Source: Chryseomicrobium aureum (lineage in GTDB: Bacteria; Bacillota; Bacilli; Bacillales_A; Planococcaceae). From it: a stretch of 64,000 bases of DNA. Made by a program: the position numbers and the translations under genes. Shown here one piece after another: positions 27,671-37,544 of this stretch. Where the stretch lies: positions 496,001 to 560,000 of the forward strand of contig NZ_JAFBFG010000001.1 of assembly GCF_016909155.1 (NCBI RefSeq). Reading direction: 5' to 3'. Position 1 is the stretch's first letter; every line of letters begins with the position of its first letter. Under the pieces are notes generated by a model, which was not told where the DNA came from, did no database searches, and saw only the letters and a program-made list of their open reading frames with translations.

Positions 27671-29637
27671 TACACTTCACTCTCCATATGAATACGTTCA
27701 TTCTCTAAAATCGTGCCATCTTCTTCTAGACTGAAGTCGACATTGTTCTCGATCCACTTCCGGCGTGGTTCTACTTTATCGCCCATCAAAGTGGTGACAC
27801 GACGCTCTGCGCGACTGCCATCTTCAATTGTTACACGAATCAGAGTACGTGTCTCTGGGTTCATTGTCGTCTCCCAGAGCTGGTCCGCATTCATTTCACC
27901 AAGCCCTTTATAGCGTTGTAAGGCATAGCCCTTACCAATTTTTTTGATCGATTCTTGCAGTTCTTTTTCAGTCCAAGCATATGTGCTCACTTCTTTTTTC
28001 CCGGCACCTTTAAACACTTTGTACAATGGAGGAAGTGCAATATACACTTTGCCTGCTTCGATCAAAGGTTTCATATAGCGGTAGAAGAATGTGAGTAGCA
28101 ATACTTGAATGTGTGCACCATCTGTATCGGCATCGGTCATAATAACAATTTTGTCGTACGCGATGTCTTCAACGTTGAAGTCTGCTCCGACGCCACCGCC
28201 GATTGCATGGATGATGGTAGAGATCTCTTCGTTTTTCATGATGTCGATCAATTTGGCTTTTTCAGTATTGATGACTTTTCCGCGAAGTGGCAAGATTGCT
28301 TGGAACGTGCGGTCACGCCCTTGCTTGGCTGAACCACCTGCAGAATCTCCCTCCACGAGATACAATTCATTGCGTTTTGCATTTCGTGACTGAGCAGGAG
28401 TCAACTTACCCGATAGTAATGTGTCGTTCTTTTTGCGCTTTTTGCCGCTTCTTGCTTCTTCACGTGCTTTTCGGGCTGCTTCACGTGCTTGTTGTGCACG
28501 AATTGCTTTTCGAATCAAGGAAGCTGTCAGTTCAGCATTTTCCTCTAAAGTATATTGCAACTTTTCAGAGATTACCGTATCCACTGCGCTACGTGCCTCA
28601 TTCGTTCCAAGCTTCCCTTTTGTCTGCCCTTCAAACTGCAACATATTTTCGGGGATGCGGACAGAGATGATAGCCGCGATACCTTCTCGGACATCGGACC
28701 CATCTAAGTTTTTATCTTTTTCTTTCAACAAGCCCGTCTTACGTGCATAGTCATTGAACACACGTGTCAGTGCTGCTTTCGCACCTGTCTCATGAGTTCC
28801 GCCATCGCGCGTTCTGACATTGTTAACGAATGACAAGATGGTCTCTGAGTAGCCATCATTGAACTGGAAGGCAAACTCCACTTCGATTTCAGACTGAATA
28901 CCTTCCATATAGAATACATTATGAAGTGTATCTTTCTCTTCGTTCAAATAACCAACGAACGCTTCTATTCCTGTCTCATAGAAATACACTTCTTCAATGT
29001 CTGTACGCTCATCTTTTAATGTGATGCGCAATCCTTTCAATAGGAAGGCGGACTCACGGAGACGCTCACTTAATGTTTCGAAATTATATTTTGTGACTGA
29101 AAAAATCGTATCATCCGGCAAGAAACGGACAAGTGTCCCCGTCTCTTTCGTCTTCCCCGTCTCATGCAGCGCCACTTCGACTTTGCCGCCGTGCGAGAAC
29201 TTTTGATAGAACTTCTTGCCGTCCCGGTGGATCTCGACTTCTACCTCACTGGAGAGTGCGTTCACTACAGAAGCACCTACCCCGTGGAGGCCTCCACTCG
29301 TTTTATAACCGCCTTGGCCAAATTTCCCTCCGGCATGCAGTACGGTGAAAATTACTTCTGCTGTCGGTTTCCCTGTTTTATGTGTTCCTGTAGGCATACC
29401 GCGTCCGTAATCCCGAACGGATATGCTGTTGTCGTCATGTATCGTTACATCGATCTGTGTGCCAAATCCAGCTAAGCTCTCATCTACTGCGTTATCGACA
29501 ATCTCGTAGACCAAATGGTGTAAACCACGTGTATCTGTCGAGCCGATATACATCCCAGGACGCTTGCGGACGGCTTCGAGACCTTCTAATACTTGAATAT
29601 CATCATCTGTGTAGGCTGTTAATGTCTGTTTTGCCAA
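27670..29637 (-). CDS. parE: DNA topoisomerase IV subunit B
   Basis: 655 residues with GHKL ATPase ([36 protein letters not shown]), transducer and Toprim domain ([17 protein letters not shown] and DADTDGAHI). The start is TTG at 29637 ([13 protein letters not shown]), preceded by GGGGAG at seven bases; the further upstream TTG at 29655 lacks a ribosome site. ATP binding drives strand passage by the ParC dimer. The operon parE-parC runs divergent from plsY, as in Bacillus. Confidence 0.96.
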   Translation of the reverse strand: MAKQTLTAYTDDDIQVLEGLEAVRKRPGMYIGSTDTRGLHHLVYEIVDNAVDESLAGFGTQIDVTIHDDNSISVRDYGRGMPTGTHKTGKPTAEVIFTVLHAGGKFGQGGYKTSGGLHGVGASVVNALSSEVEVEIHRDGKKFYQKFSHGGKVEVALHETGKTKETGTLVRFLPDDTIFSVTKYNFETLSERLRESAFLLKGLRITLKDERTDIEEVYFYETGIEAFVGYLNEEKDTLHNVFYMEGIQSEIEVEFAFQFNDGYSETILSFVNNVRTRDGGTHETGAKAALTRVFNDYARKTGLLKEKDKNLDGSDVREGIAAIISVRIPENMLQFEGQTKGKLGTNEARSAVDTVISEKLQYTLEENAELTASLIRKAIRAQQAREAARKAREEARSGKKRKKNDTLLSGKLTPAQSRNAKRNELYLVEGDSAGGSAKQGRDRTFQAILPLRGKVINTEKAKLIDIMKNEEISTIIHAIGGGVGADFNVEDIAYDKIVIMTDADTDGAHIQVLLLTFFYRYMKPLIEAGKVYIALPPLYKVFKGAGKKEVSTYAWTEKELQESIKKIGKGYALQRYKGLGEMNADQLWETTMNPETRTLIRVTIEDGSRAERRVTTLMGDKVEPRRKWIENNVDFSLEEDGTILENERIHMESEV

Positions 29638-29824
29638 GTTGTTCTCCCCTATCAAACATGCGTTCTATTTTTAACGATACGCTTGTCTAGCAGTGCTGTC
29701 AACCGCTAGACCGTCATTCTATAAGTGTAAAGAAACAGTGAAAAGATTGCAATGCAGTATGTCCAATCAAAATTCGAATATGGTACACTACTAGTAGCAA
29801 AAGAGACATTTAAAGGAGACTGCC

Positions 29825-30430
29825 ATGACTACAGCACTAGTACTTTTACTTGCCTACTTACTCGGGTCTATTCCGACAGGCCTTATTATAGGAAAGATTT
29901 TCTTCAAAACCGACATTCGTGAACATGGGAGTGGGAACCTCGGAGGGACAAACACCTTCCGCGTACTCGGTAAACCCGCGGGTCTGATTGTATCACTGAT
30001 CGATATTTTAAAAGGAACAGCTGCCGTATTGCTCGTTGCATTGCCAGTATTCGCAGACGTCGGCATTCATCCATTGGTTTTAGGTGCGGTTGCGGTCATT
30101 GGCCATATGTATCCTGTGTTTGCAGGATTTCGAGGTGGAAAAGCCGTTGCGACTTCTGCGGGTGTATTACTCGGCTATAACTGGTTGTTCTTCTTGATCT
30201 TACTTGGATTATTCTTCTTATTGTTAAAACTGACAAAGATGGTGTCTCTGACATCAATTTTACTTTCACTCATCGCCTTTTTGATGGCGGTCGGGTCACA
30301 TTTCTTGATTCGACCGGACGTTCCACTTATTCTGTTAATAAGCGTCTTGTTGGTGTTCATCGTGTATCGTCATCGCGCGAACATCACACGAATTCGTCAA
30401 GGAACAGAACCAAAAATAACGTGGATCTAG
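29825..30430 (+). CDS. plsY: acyl-phosphate:glycerol-3-phosphate acyltransferase PlsY
   Basis: 201 residues with about five membrane spans and the three catalytic motifs: GSIPTGLIIGK, GSGNLGGTNTFRVLGK and GHMYPVFAGFRGGKAVATSAG. It uses acyl-phosphate from PlsX to acylate glycerol-3-phosphate, the first membrane step of phospholipid synthesis. AAAGGAG precedes ATG 29825. The position beside parE and before a HesB-like gene repeats the B. subtilis yneS-yneR order. Confidence 0.97.
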   Translation: MTTALVLLLAYLLGSIPTGLIIGKIFFKTDIREHGSGNLGGTNTFRVLGKPAGLIVSLIDILKGTAAVLLVALPVFADVGIHPLVLGAVAVIGHMYPVFAGFRGGKAVATSAGVLLGYNWLFFLILLGLFFLLLKLTKMVSLTSILLSLIAFLMAVGSHFLIRPDVPLILLISVLLVFIVYRHRANITRIRQGTEPKITWI

Positions 30431-30442
30431 GAAGTGATACAG

Positions 30443-30739
30443 ATGAAAATCGAAATTTCACAACAAGCACTCGAGTGGTTCGTGCAGGAAATGGAAGCGC
30501 GCTCGGGAGAATGGATTCAATTTTACGCACGGTACGGCGGTAGCAGCATACTTCATGAAGGATTTACGCTTGGTATGACAAAAGCAGAGCCGGATGAAGC
30601 AGCTATCCAACAAGATGAAAATGGCATTCATTTTTATATCGAAGAACGCGACTTATGGTACTTCGATGGACATGGTTTGCATGTCCACTTAAATGAAGAC
30701 CGAAAAGAAATTGAATTTGACTATAAAAAAGGATCGTAA
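30443..30739 (+). CDS. HesB/IscA-like fold protein, YneR-like
   Basis: 98 residues. MKIEISQQALEWFVQEMEAR and the following YARYGGSS region belong to the HesB/YneR branch of the iron-sulphur-biosynthesis fold, but the C-terminal cysteines of true IscA/SufA scaffolds are missing, as in YneR. A role in Fe-S cluster transfer is therefore doubtful. ATG 30443 with AGGAAGTG at normal spacing is preferred over GTG 30434. It follows plsY by 12 bp, so they are probably cotranscribed; a bidirectional terminator overlaps its 3' end. Confidence 0.8.
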   Translation: MKIEISQQALEWFVQEMEARSGEWIQFYARYGGSSILHEGFTLGMTKAEPDEAAIQQDENGIHFYIEERDLWYFDGHGLHVHLNEDRKEIEFDYKKGS

Positions 30740-30763
30740 CCCTTAGAGGGTGCGATCCTTTTT
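30726..30763. terminator. bidirectional intrinsic terminator
   Basis: AAAAAGGATCG and CGATCCTTTTT pair, with an inner ACCCT/AGGGT helix and one internal mismatch, between convergent genes. Confidence 0.88.
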
Positions 30764-31060
30764 CTCTAAAAATTTTGCATATTGATCCTCGATGCCTTCT
30801 AGCCGCAATACCTTCTCCTGCCATTCCCCAAATAAATCAAAGTGGGGATACGATTCTTTTCGATCGATCCATTGCTTTTTCAAGCCATATTGTTCTCCCC
30901 ACTTAGCCAGTTGATCAATATCTTGGGCACCTACTTTTGTGACAGAGGTAGACCCTGGGAATCGTGGGTCCATCCAATAATGCGTTAAAAAAGCAATTTC
31001 TCCTTGCTGTATTTTTGACTTCCATTGTACGAGCTCGTCACGCGTGATTCCGAATGCCAT
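30743..31060 (-). CDS. conserved small protein, YneQ-like
   Basis: 105 residues: a hydrophilic protein with repeated aromatic pairs (IAFLTHYWMD, WGEQYGLKKQWIDRKESYPHFDLFGEW). It resembles B. subtilis YneQ as I remember it, whose gene is also next to yneP. Function unknown. ATG 31060 shares its A with the thioesterase stop (TAATG), so translation is coupled. The upstream in-frame ATG at 31075 overlaps the thioesterase gene and has no ribosome site. Confidence 0.72.
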   Translation of the reverse strand: MAFGITRDELVQWKSKIQQGEIAFLTHYWMDPRFPGSTSVTKVGAQDIDQLAKWGEQYGLKKQWIDRKESYPHFDLFGEWQEKVLRLEGIEDQYAKFLEKKDRTL

Positions 31061-31479
31061 TATGTATTCACACACGCATTCTCATATGCCTCATGCCATT
31101 CTTTATCTACCTTAGATAAAGGGACAGGGCGGAACGTCTCTTTCGCTACAAGGGTATGAATCGTTTTAGCCGTTGCTGCAACCGTCCCATCCTCTTTGAC
31201 CACTTCATATCCATAAATCGTCTTCAAACGACTATACGAGTCTATCCAAGTTGAAACCGTCACTGTCTCGCCGTATCTGACACTTTGTTTATATTGAATG
31301 GATACATCGAGAACCGGCGATAGAAATCCTTTTTCCTCAAGTCCCGCATAATCGAATCCTAAATCCTTTATCAATTGTGTGCGGCCCATCTCTAACCAAA
31401 CTAAATAATTGGCGTGATAGACGACACCCATTTGATCCGTTTCTGCGTAGCGCACTTCAATTAATTTTGTACTTTTCAA
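31060..31479 (-). CDS. hotdog-fold acyl-CoA thioesterase, YneP/YbgC-like
   Basis: 139 residues with the 4-hydroxybenzoyl-CoA thioesterase signature VRYAETDQMGVVYHANYLVW, the catalytic Asp being that of ETDQMG. It hydrolyses acyl-CoA thioesters; the natural acyl chain is unknown. The start is TTG at 31479 with GAGGTG seven bases upstream. It is the first gene of a two-gene unit with the YneQ-like protein and lies behind aconitase, which has its own terminator. Confidence 0.88.
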   Translation of the reverse strand: MKSTKLIEVRYAETDQMGVVYHANYLVWLEMGRTQLIKDLGFDYAGLEEKGFLSPVLDVSIQYKQSVRYGETVTVSTWIDSYSRLKTIYGYEVVKEDGTVAATAKTIHTLVAKETFRPVPLSKVDKEWHEAYENACVNT

Positions 31480-31634
31480 GTTGCTTCACCTCAAGTAACA
31501 GTATACATGATACAAGTTAGTTCTAGCGAAAAGATAGTACTATTCAAATATAATGTATTACTTTATTAAAATTATTTAAATATAACTTTATGTGAATTGC
31601 GTTATTATACTCACTTATATTGTGTTTTTGGCAT

Positions 31635-31668
31635 AACAAAACCCCTCCCCACCGAAGTGGAGAGAGGT
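31635..31668 (-). terminator. intrinsic terminator after aconitase
   Basis: On the minus strand AACCTCTCTCCAC pairs with GTGGGGAGGGGTT around TTCG, followed by TTGTT. The remaining AT-rich 31480-31634 holds the YneP promoter region but no clear site. Confidence 0.82.
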
Positions 31669-31679
31669 TGTTTAAAAAC

Positions 31680-34391
31680 TTATGCTTCTAACATTTTGTT
31701 ACGAAGTACCATTTGAAGGATACCACCATGACGGTAGTAATCTACTTCTACTTCAGAGTCGAAGCGAGCAAGTACTTGGAATGTCTTTTCAGAACCATCT
31801 TTTGCTTTTGCAGTAACAGTTAAGATATCACGTGGTTTAACGCCTTCTGCGATATTCACGCTGATCTCTTCAGTTCCAGTCAAACCAAGTGTCTCTGCGC
31901 TCTCACCCTTCATGAATTGAAGTGGAAGCACGCCCATCATGACAAGGTTTGAACGGTGAATACGCTCATAGCTTTCTGCGATAACTGTTTTGATGCCTAG
32001 AAGGTTTGTACCTTTCGCAGCCCAGTCACGAGAAGAACCCATACCGTAATCTTTACCAGCAAGAACAACAAGTCCTGTACCATCTTGTTGGTACTTCATT
32101 GCTGCATCATAGATTGCCATGATTTCACCAGTTGGCCAGTACGTCGTGTAACCGCCCTCTGTACCTGGTGCTACTTGGTTACGGATACGGATGTTTGCAA
32201 ACGTACCACGCATCATGACTTCATGGTTCCCACGGCGTGAACCGTATGAGTTGAAGTCACGGATCTCTACGCCATTCTCACGAAGGTAGCGACCTGCTGG
32301 TGTGTCTTTACCAATCGCTCCGGCTGGAGAGATATGGTCTGTTGTAATTGAATCGCCAAATTTCGCAATAACGCGAAGTCCAGCAAGTGTTTGAATGTCT
32401 TGTGGCTCTTTCGATAGACCTTCGAAGAACGGTGGGTTCTGAATGTATGTTGAGTTCTCATCGAACGCATACAGGTCATCGTCTGGAGTTTCAATTGCAT
32501 TCCACTCTTCGTTCTCTGTGAATACGCGTGCGTACTCTTTGCGGAACAATTCAGGTGTTACTGTAGAGTGAACAGCTTCTTTCACTTCTTCAGTTGTTGG
32601 CCAGATATCTTTGAAGAATACGTCGTTCCCGTCTTTGTCTTGACCGATTGGGTCGTTTTGAAGATCGATATCAACCGTACCTGCAAGTGCATACGCCACA
32701 ACCAGTGGTGGTGAAGCCAAATAGTTTGCTTTTACTAATGGGTGAACACGGCCTTCAAAGTTACGGTTACCAGAAAGTACGGAAGTCACTAGTAAATCGT
32801 TATCGATGATGCCTTTCTCGATTTCAGGAAGAAGTGGTCCTGAGTTCCCGATACATGTTGTACAGCCGTATCCAACTAAGTTGAAGCCGATTTGCTCAAG
32901 TGGTGCGAGCAGTCCTGAATCTTGAAGATAGCCTGTTACAACTTTTGAACCTGGTGCTAATGAAGTCTTCACGTAAGCAGGAGGAGTTAATCCTTTTTCA
33001 ACTGCTTTCTTTGCTACAAGACCAGCGCCAAGCATTACGTATGGGTTGGAAGTGTTCGTACAAGAAGTGATTGCAGCGATTGCAACAGCACCTGTAGGAA
33101 TCGTTACTTCTTTGCCATCAAGCTCGATTTCTGCAGTTTTTGCGAACTCTTTCTTTGAAAGACCGAAACCTTGGTTTCCTTGTGGAGCGACTACAGCTTT
33201 GTTGAATTCTTCTTTCATTGCTGAAAGTGGAATCAAATCTTGTGGACGCTTAGGACCTGAAAGGTTTGGTTCGATTGCAGAAAGGTCTAATTCAATGATG
33301 TCTGTGTATGTTGGTTCAACTGAATCTGCTGTGAAGAACATGTCGTTTGCTTGTAAGTAAGCTTTCACGACTTCAATGTTCTCGTCTTCACGGCCAGTTA
33401 AGCGCATGTAGTCAAGTGCCTCTTCGTCAACTGGGAAGAAACCACATGTAGCACCGTACTCAGGAGCCATGTTGGCAATCGTTGCACGGTCAGCAAGTGG
33501 AAGTTGAACAACGCCAGGTCCGAAGAACTCAACGAATTTACCAACTACGCCAGCTTTACGTAAAACTTCTGTTACTTTAAGTGCCAAGTCAGTTGCAGTC
33601 GTTCCGTTTGGAAGGTCTCCAACTAAACGTACACCGATAACTTCTGGGATTGGGAAATAGGAAGGTTGACCAAGCATTCCAGCCTCAGCTTCGATACCAC
33701 CAACACCCCATCCAAGTACACCGATACCGTTGATCATCGTTGTATGAGAATCTGTACCGACTAATGTATCTGGGAATGTTTCAAATGTACCGTCTTCATT
33801 TTCAACAGCATGGACAACATTCGCTAAGTACTCTAAGTTTACTTGGTGAACGATACCAGTTGCTGGTGGAACTGCACGGTAGTTGTCGTATGCTTTTTGT
33901 GCCCAGCTAAGGAACTGGTAACGCTCTGCATTACGCTCAAACTCAAGCTCCATGTTTATACGAAGCGCATCGTTTGTACCGTATTTATCAACCTGAACTG
34001 AGTGGTCAATTACAAGGTCCACTGGGATTTCAGGATTGATTTTTGATGGGTCTCCACCCATTTTAGCCATTGCTGAACGTAATGCAGCAAGGTCAACGAC
34101 TACAGGAACTCCTGTGAAATCTTGAAGGATAACGCGTGAAGGTTTGAATGGTACCTCTGCTTCTGGGTCGTTTTCTTTGCCCCAGTTTGCTAGTTTGCCA
34201 ACGTGATCTTCTTTGATCACATACCCGTCGTATTGACGAAGTACAGACTCAAGAAGAACTTTAATTGAATACGGCAGACGTGAAACGTTTGCGATTCCAG
34301 CTTCTTCTAAAGCTTTCAGACGGTAGTAGTTGTACGTTTTGCCATTGACTTCGAATGAAGCACGGCTTTGGTGTAAGTTACTTTTTGCCAT
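31680..34391 (-). CDS. acnA: aconitate hydratase
   Basis: 903 residues of the AcnA/IRP1 class. The [4Fe-4S] ligands are Cys in [10 protein letters not shown] and the pair in [11 protein letters not shown]. Substrate-binding [20 protein letters not shown] and the swivel domain [15 protein letters not shown] are intact. It isomerises citrate to isocitrate in the TCA cycle and may bind RNA when the cluster is lost, as CitB does in B. subtilis. The start is ATG 34391 ([10 protein letters not shown]) with AAGGAGG upstream; the longer frame to 34442 has no ribosome site. Confidence 0.97.
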   Translation of the reverse strand: MAKSNLHQSRASFEVNGKTYNYYRLKALEEAGIANVSRLPYSIKVLLESVLRQYDGYVIKEDHVGKLANWGKENDPEAEVPFKPSRVILQDFTGVPVVVDLAALRSAMAKMGGDPSKINPEIPVDLVIDHSVQVDKYGTNDALRINMELEFERNAERYQFLSWAQKAYDNYRAVPPATGIVHQVNLEYLANVVHAVENEDGTFETFPDTLVGTDSHTTMINGIGVLGWGVGGIEAEAGMLGQPSYFPIPEVIGVRLVGDLPNGTTATDLALKVTEVLRKAGVVGKFVEFFGPGVVQLPLADRATIANMAPEYGATCGFFPVDEEALDYMRLTGREDENIEVVKAYLQANDMFFTADSVEPTYTDIIELDLSAIEPNLSGPKRPQDLIPLSAMKEEFNKAVVAPQGNQGFGLSKKEFAKTAEIELDGKEVTIPTGAVAIAAITSCTNTSNPYVMLGAGLVAKKAVEKGLTPPAYVKTSLAPGSKVVTGYLQDSGLLAPLEQIGFNLVGYGCTTCIGNSGPLLPEIEKGIIDNDLLVTSVLSGNRNFEGRVHPLVKANYLASPPLVVAYALAGTVDIDLQNDPIGQDKDGNDVFFKDIWPTTEEVKEAVHSTVTPELFRKEYARVFTENEEWNAIETPDDDLYAFDENSTYIQNPPFFEGLSKEPQDIQTLAGLRVIAKFGDSITTDHISPAGAIGKDTPAGRYLRENGVEIRDFNSYGSRRGNHEVMMRGTFANIRIRNQVAPGTEGGYTTYWPTGEIMAIYDAAMKYQQDGTGLVVLAGKDYGMGSSRDWAAKGTNLLGIKTVIAESYERIHRSNLVMMGVLPLQFMKGESAETLGLTGTEEISVNIAEGVKPRDILTVTAKAKDGSEKTFQVLARFDSEVEVDYYRHGGILQMVLRNKMLEA

Positions 34392-34447
34392 CGTGTTTCC
34401 TCCTTTACAATCTTGAAAGAGACATATGTCGCTTTTCTCCACTATTA

Positions 34448-34476
34448 ATCATACGCTACCTAGATTGATAAGTAAA
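34448..34476 (-). promoter_or_regulatory. candidate promoter of aconitase
   Basis: On the minus strand TTTACT (34471-34476), 17-base spacer, TATGAT (34448-34453). It lies about 55 bp before the start codon. Confidence 0.6.
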
Positions 34477-34510
34477 TTACATTAAAATTATAAATCTTGA
34501 TAAGTATTGT

Positions 34511-35002
34511 TTATATCTTTAATTGTTTTCGGACTTCTTGTAGCTGCTTCACATGGCGGAGTTCGTGGTACCCAAGAAAATCAAACCATTGTTCCAAGGA
34601 TAGATAGCCAAACACAGGATGTTTCATCGCGAGTTGCTTTTTCTGTTCACGTGAAAAGCTCTTGTACATCTCAAGCACATCCATCCGAGACTCGAACAAT
34701 AGATTGAGTATCTCATTTTTTGACTTCTCGGCAGCCTGTGGGTCGACAGGTGCTGGTGCATGCACTTTGAGGCTACGAACTGTTGTGAAGCGAATCGGTT
34801 TTTTAACTGTTTTCTTTTCCTCGGTCTTTCCTTTTTTCATCAAGGATGCGATGTACCTATCCATCAACGCAATATGTTCGCTTACTTCTTTTGGACTCCA
34901 AGTAGTAGCGTCTGGTTTTCGATTGAAGTCTTGCTCAGAAACGGTATGAAGTTCTTGAATCAGTTTGTCACGTGTCGCGTTTAAGTGTTTTAAAGTATCC
35001 AT
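34511..35002 (-). CDS. DinB-like domain protein
   Basis: 163 residues forming the four-helix bundle of DinB/YfiT-like proteins. Three histidines that may bind metal are placed as usual: EHIALMD after the first helix and the pair in GYHELRHVKQL at the C-terminus. The middle is lysine-rich (KKGKTEEKKTVKK). Family members include thiol-transferases of the bacillithiol type and damage-induced proteins; substrate unknown. ATG 35002 has GAGGAG upstream. The small ORF and terminator upstream are on the same strand. Confidence 0.8.
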   Translation of the reverse strand: MDTLKHLNATRDKLIQELHTVSEQDFNRKPDATTWSPKEVSEHIALMDRYIASLMKKGKTEEKKTVKKPIRFTTVRSLKVHAPAPVDPQAAEKSKNEILNLLFESRMDVLEMYKSFSREQKKQLAMKHPVFGYLSLEQWFDFLGYHELRHVKQLQEVRKQLKI

Positions 35003-35020
35003 AACTATCTCCTCACAGTA

Positions 35021-35049
35021 AAAAGAGTGGAAAGCTCTTCCACTCTTTT
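35021..35049 (-). terminator. intrinsic terminator behind the 35-residue ORF
   Basis: On the minus strand AAAAGAGTGGAA pairs with TTCCACTCTTTT around a five-base loop. It overlaps the stop codon of the small ORF and precedes the DinB-like gene. Confidence 0.85.
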
Positions 35050-35155
35050 AGTAAAATTGAATAAAGTCAAAGGCGAGAGTAACAACGAACAGACTGTGAA
35101 GTGCAGCGAACCACATGCCGTGTTTTGTCCAACGCTTATGCATCTCCTGATCCAT
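35048..35155 (-). CDS. 35-residue small membrane-type protein
   Basis: The ORF runs ATG 35155 to TAA 35048 behind a strong AAAGGAGGT. The product begins MDQEMHKRWTKHG and ends in a hydrophobic, aromatic half (SLFVVTLAFDFIQFY), which fits a single membrane-associated helix with a basic N-terminus inside. It has its own terminator overlapping the stop. I do not recognise the family. The clean ribosome site plus terminator make it a likely real gene. Confidence 0.65.
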   Translation of the reverse strand: MDQEMHKRWTKHGMWFAALHSLFVVTLAFDFIQFY

Positions 35156-35235
35156 AGTTGTGTACCTCCTTTTGTTTTTAGTATACAATCTTTCAGAACA
35201 TTTGAAAAATATTTTCCTTTGAAAGGGTGGTAAAA

Positions 35236-35778
35236 ATGAAAGAAGCTTTACTCGTAGTTGATTATACAGTAGATTTTGTAGCAGATGATGGTGCTTTGAC
35301 TTGTGGCAAACCAGGACAAGCGATCGAGGGTAAAATCGTAGCGTTATGTGAAGAATTTGCTAGCAGCAATAAAGTCATTGTGTTCCCCGTTGATTTACAT
35401 TATAAAGATGATCCGCATCATCCGGAAACAAAACTTTTTCCTCCACACAATATAGAAGGAACTTCCGGGCGCGATTTGTATGGTGAACTTGCTTCATTTT
35501 ATGAAACGAATAAGCAGAGCGTCTATTGGATGGACAAGCGTCGCTATAGTTCATTTGCTGGCACGAACCTTGATCAATACTTACGCGAGCGAAAAGTAGA
35601 TACAGTTCATATAGTAGGGGTTTGTACAGACATCTGTGTTCTTCATACAGCCGTCGATGCTTACAATCTCGGATACTCGATCGTCATTCATCAAGATGCA
35701 GTCGCATCCTTTGATCCACAAGGCCACGAATGGGCTCTCCGGCACTTTGCATCGACATTAGGTGCGGTCGTAAAATAA
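35236..35778 (+). CDS. pncA: nicotinamidase PncA
   Basis: 180 residues, very similar to B. subtilis PncA (YueJ). The catalytic triad is Asp (LLVVDYTVDFV), Lys (MDKRRYSSFAGT) and Cys (GVCTDICVLHTAVDAY). The metal ligands are the Asp and His pair around VDLHYKDDPHHPETK. It converts nicotinamide to nicotinate for NAD salvage. The start ATG 35236 follows AAAGGGTGG; GTG 35227 is too close to it. Confidence 0.93.
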   Translation: MKEALLVVDYTVDFVADDGALTCGKPGQAIEGKIVALCEEFASSNKVIVFPVDLHYKDDPHHPETKLFPPHNIEGTSGRDLYGELASFYETNKQSVYWMDKRRYSSFAGTNLDQYLRERKVDTVHIVGVCTDICVLHTAVDAYNLGYSIVIHQDAVASFDPQGHEWALRHFASTLGAVVK

Positions 35779-35793
35779 TTTTTTAAGAAAAAG

Positions 35794-35819
35794 GTTTATA
35801 CTTTCTTGTCTTAGGTTAT
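35794..35819 (+). promoter_or_regulatory. candidate sigma-B promoter
   Basis: GTTTAT (35794-35799), 14-base spacer, GGTTAT (35814-35819), one base off the sigma-B -10 GGGTAT. It lies before a GlsB-type stress protein; the B. subtilis relative YdaS is sigma-B dependent. Confidence 0.5.
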
Positions 35820-35866
35820 TTAAAGAGTGTACTCATACACTAACATTAGACAAGGAGTGAAGGAAA

Positions 35867-36118
35867 ATGGGATTCATTTTATACTTAATCGTAGGCGGTA
35901 TCATCGGGTGGTTAGCTGGACTTATTCTTGGTAAAGATATTCCTGGTGGTATTATCGGAAACATCATCGCAGGTATCGTAGGTGCTTGGGTAGGTGGACT
36001 ACTCTTCCCTGATTTAGGTCCTGTAATAGCGGACATCGCGATTATTCCAGCATTGATTGGTGCTATTATCGTAGTGTTCATCGTATCATTCATTTTAAAA
36101 TCTATGCGTAAAGCATAA
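35867..36118 (+). CDS. GlsB/YeaQ/YmgE family stress membrane protein
   Basis: 83 residues that are almost entirely hydrophobic, in three spans rich in Gly and Ile (FILYLIVGGIIGWLAGLI, GGIIGNIIAGIVGAWVGGL, and a final IIVVFIVSFIL), with a short basic end. This is the pattern of the transglycosylase-associated / GlsB family, general-stress proteins of unknown mechanism in the cytoplasmic membrane. A strong ribosome site (AAGGAGTGAAGG) precedes ATG 35867. A sigma-B-like promoter is found upstream. Confidence 0.92.
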   Translation: MGFILYLIVGGIIGWLAGLILGKDIPGGIIGNIIAGIVGAWVGGLLFPDLGPVIADIAIIPALIGAIIVVFIVSFILKSMRKA

Positions 36119-36120
36119 TG

Positions 36121-36148
36121 AAAAGCCTCCCGAATCTGGGAGGCTTTT
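36121..36148. terminator. bidirectional intrinsic terminator
   Basis: AAAAGCCTCCC pairs perfectly with GGGAGGCTTTT around a six-base loop, between convergent genes. Confidence 0.92.
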
Positions 36149-36827
36149 ACTTGGCTTGGGTGACTTGTTCAGGATAGTTTTCTTTGTACAAGGAGTAAAA
36201 ATGAAGGACATCCGCTACATATTGATCACTGCGGTTGTATAAAAAGATGGCTGATTCCAAGTCTCCGTCTGCAGCACCGTTTGATCCTAAATAATTGGCA
36301 GCGCTATAGACCGCATCGGTGATATTGTACGGGTCAGCAATGCCATCCCCGTCTCCATCCACACCATATCCCCCGTAATACGCAATCACTTCAGGATCTG
36401 TCTTTTCCTCTTCAGGAATCTCCCCTTCCCCTAGTCCCCCGCACGTCGGATGCGTCCAGCCAACAAATGTACATGGCATAAACTGCATATGCCCTTCTGC
36501 ACCAACTGGTGACAACAGTGGATCCATCGTTGAAAAACGCGTCTCAATCCGGTGATGGGCAGCAAGTAGTTGCCACGGCACGCCGTATTCAAGTTCTGCA
36601 GATTGATAGACCGCAACGTACTCCTCAGGAATTTCGGGATCGCGGAATTCGATGACTTTTGAGTCGACAAATTGGCCGATCTCATGAGTCCATGCGATAT
36701 TCCGCAGCTCATGCCAGCCAATAACGCTTATAAAATAGGCTACAACCATGATAGGCAAAAACAAGAGAAGTGCCCACAAACGGAAGTAGATGCGTGATTT
36801 TAATTTGGATTTTTGTTGTTTTTTCAT
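36147..36827 (-). CDS. membrane-anchored lytic transglycosylase (SLT-like)
   Basis: 226 residues. A lysine-rich N-terminus and one membrane span (about 15-38) anchor an extracytoplasmic domain. The domain matches the SLT lysozyme-like fold: AAHHRIETRFS with the catalytic Glu, then SPVGAEGHMQFMP and the C-terminal ITDAVYSAANYLG helix. A DGDGDGIADPYN loop resembles an EF-hand-type calcium site. It would cleave glycan strands to 1,6-anhydro products during wall growth. Possibly it acts with the wall-remodelling machinery; no partner is adjacent. Confidence 0.85.
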   Translation of the reverse strand: MKKQQKSKLKSRIYFRLWALLLFLPIMVVAYFISVIGWHELRNIAWTHEIGQFVDSKVIEFRDPEIPEEYVAVYQSAELEYGVPWQLLAAHHRIETRFSTMDPLLSPVGAEGHMQFMPCTFVGWTHPTCGGLGEGEIPEEEKTDPEVIAYYGGYGVDGDGDGIADPYNITDAVYSAANYLGSNGAADGDLESAIFLYNRSDQYVADVLHFYSLYKENYPEQVTQAK

Positions 36828-36878
36828 ATCCGTTCACCTTTTCATTTCGCTTGTCCCATCATACTATAAACTTTCAAA

Positions 36879-36908
36879 TAAAAAAACTGCCCGCTACGGG
36901 ACAGTCTT
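36879..36908 (-). terminator. intrinsic terminator after the SCO gene
   Basis: On the minus strand ACTGTCCCG pairs with CGGGCAGT around TAG, then a T-run. Confidence 0.82.
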
Positions 36909-37479
36909 AATTTGATAATGCATCCATATCTTCAACGATTTCTTCAACGGGTACTTCGCTCACACCGCTATAGTTCTTCACGACAATCCCTTCTTGATCA
37001 ACAAGGTAGAAACTGCTTCCATGAATGACTTGGTCTGAATTCGGATCATTTTGTACAATGGCTTTAAACGAGTTCCGTGCAAGTTGTGAAATAAACGTCT
37101 GGTCGTAGCCCGTCAACAATTCCCATTTCGACTCATCCGCAACATCATACATCTCTAAGTAAGAAGTAAGCACTTCCGGTGTATCAACAGCTGGGTCCAC
37201 ACTGAACGCTACTATTTTATACTCTTCCACACCCGCTGCTTCAAGTTCTTCTTGAATATCTGTCAAGTTGTAGGTCATCGGTGGACAGATGGTATTGCAA
37301 TTCGTGAAAATGAAGGTCGAGAGCCAGATGGTCCCCTTTAAATCTTCAAGAGAAACGTCCTCCCCACGGTGATTGGTCACCGAGAACGAATCTACTTCCC
37401 AGTCCGTCTGTGCTTCAAAGCCACCACAACCAGCCAGTAACAACATGACAAGACTCATTACTACTGCAATCTTCTTCAA
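36907..37479 (-). CDS. SCO family lipoprotein, cytochrome oxidase CuA assembly
   Basis: 190 residues. A lipoprotein signal peptide with lipobox LLAGC is followed by a thioredoxin-fold SCO domain. The copper-binding CxxxC (NCNTICPPMT) and the later His (VIHGSSFYLVD) are intact. It delivers copper to or reduces the CuA site of cytochrome c oxidase on the outer membrane face, as B. subtilis YpmQ does. TTG 37479 has GAGGAG at normal spacing; the longer frame to 37533 extends through sequence without a ribosome site. Confidence 0.9.
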   Translation of the reverse strand: MKKIAVVMSLVMLLLAGCGGFEAQTDWEVDSFSVTNHRGEDVSLEDLKGTIWLSTFIFTNCNTICPPMTYNLTDIQEELEAAGVEEYKIVAFSVDPAVDTPEVLTSYLEMYDVADESKWELLTGYDQTFISQLARNSFKAIVQNDPNSDQVIHGSSFYLVDQEGIVVKNYSGVSEVPVEEIVEDMDALSN

Positions 37480-37544
37480 CTGAATCACTCCTCGTCTCTT
37501 TCTAATGATAGCCGAGGGATGAGGAGTGTTCAATCGTTTGATTC

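Noticed and set aside
28287-28750. long plus-strand frames opposite parE
   Set aside because: Antisense shadows; parE on the other strand has full family motifs.
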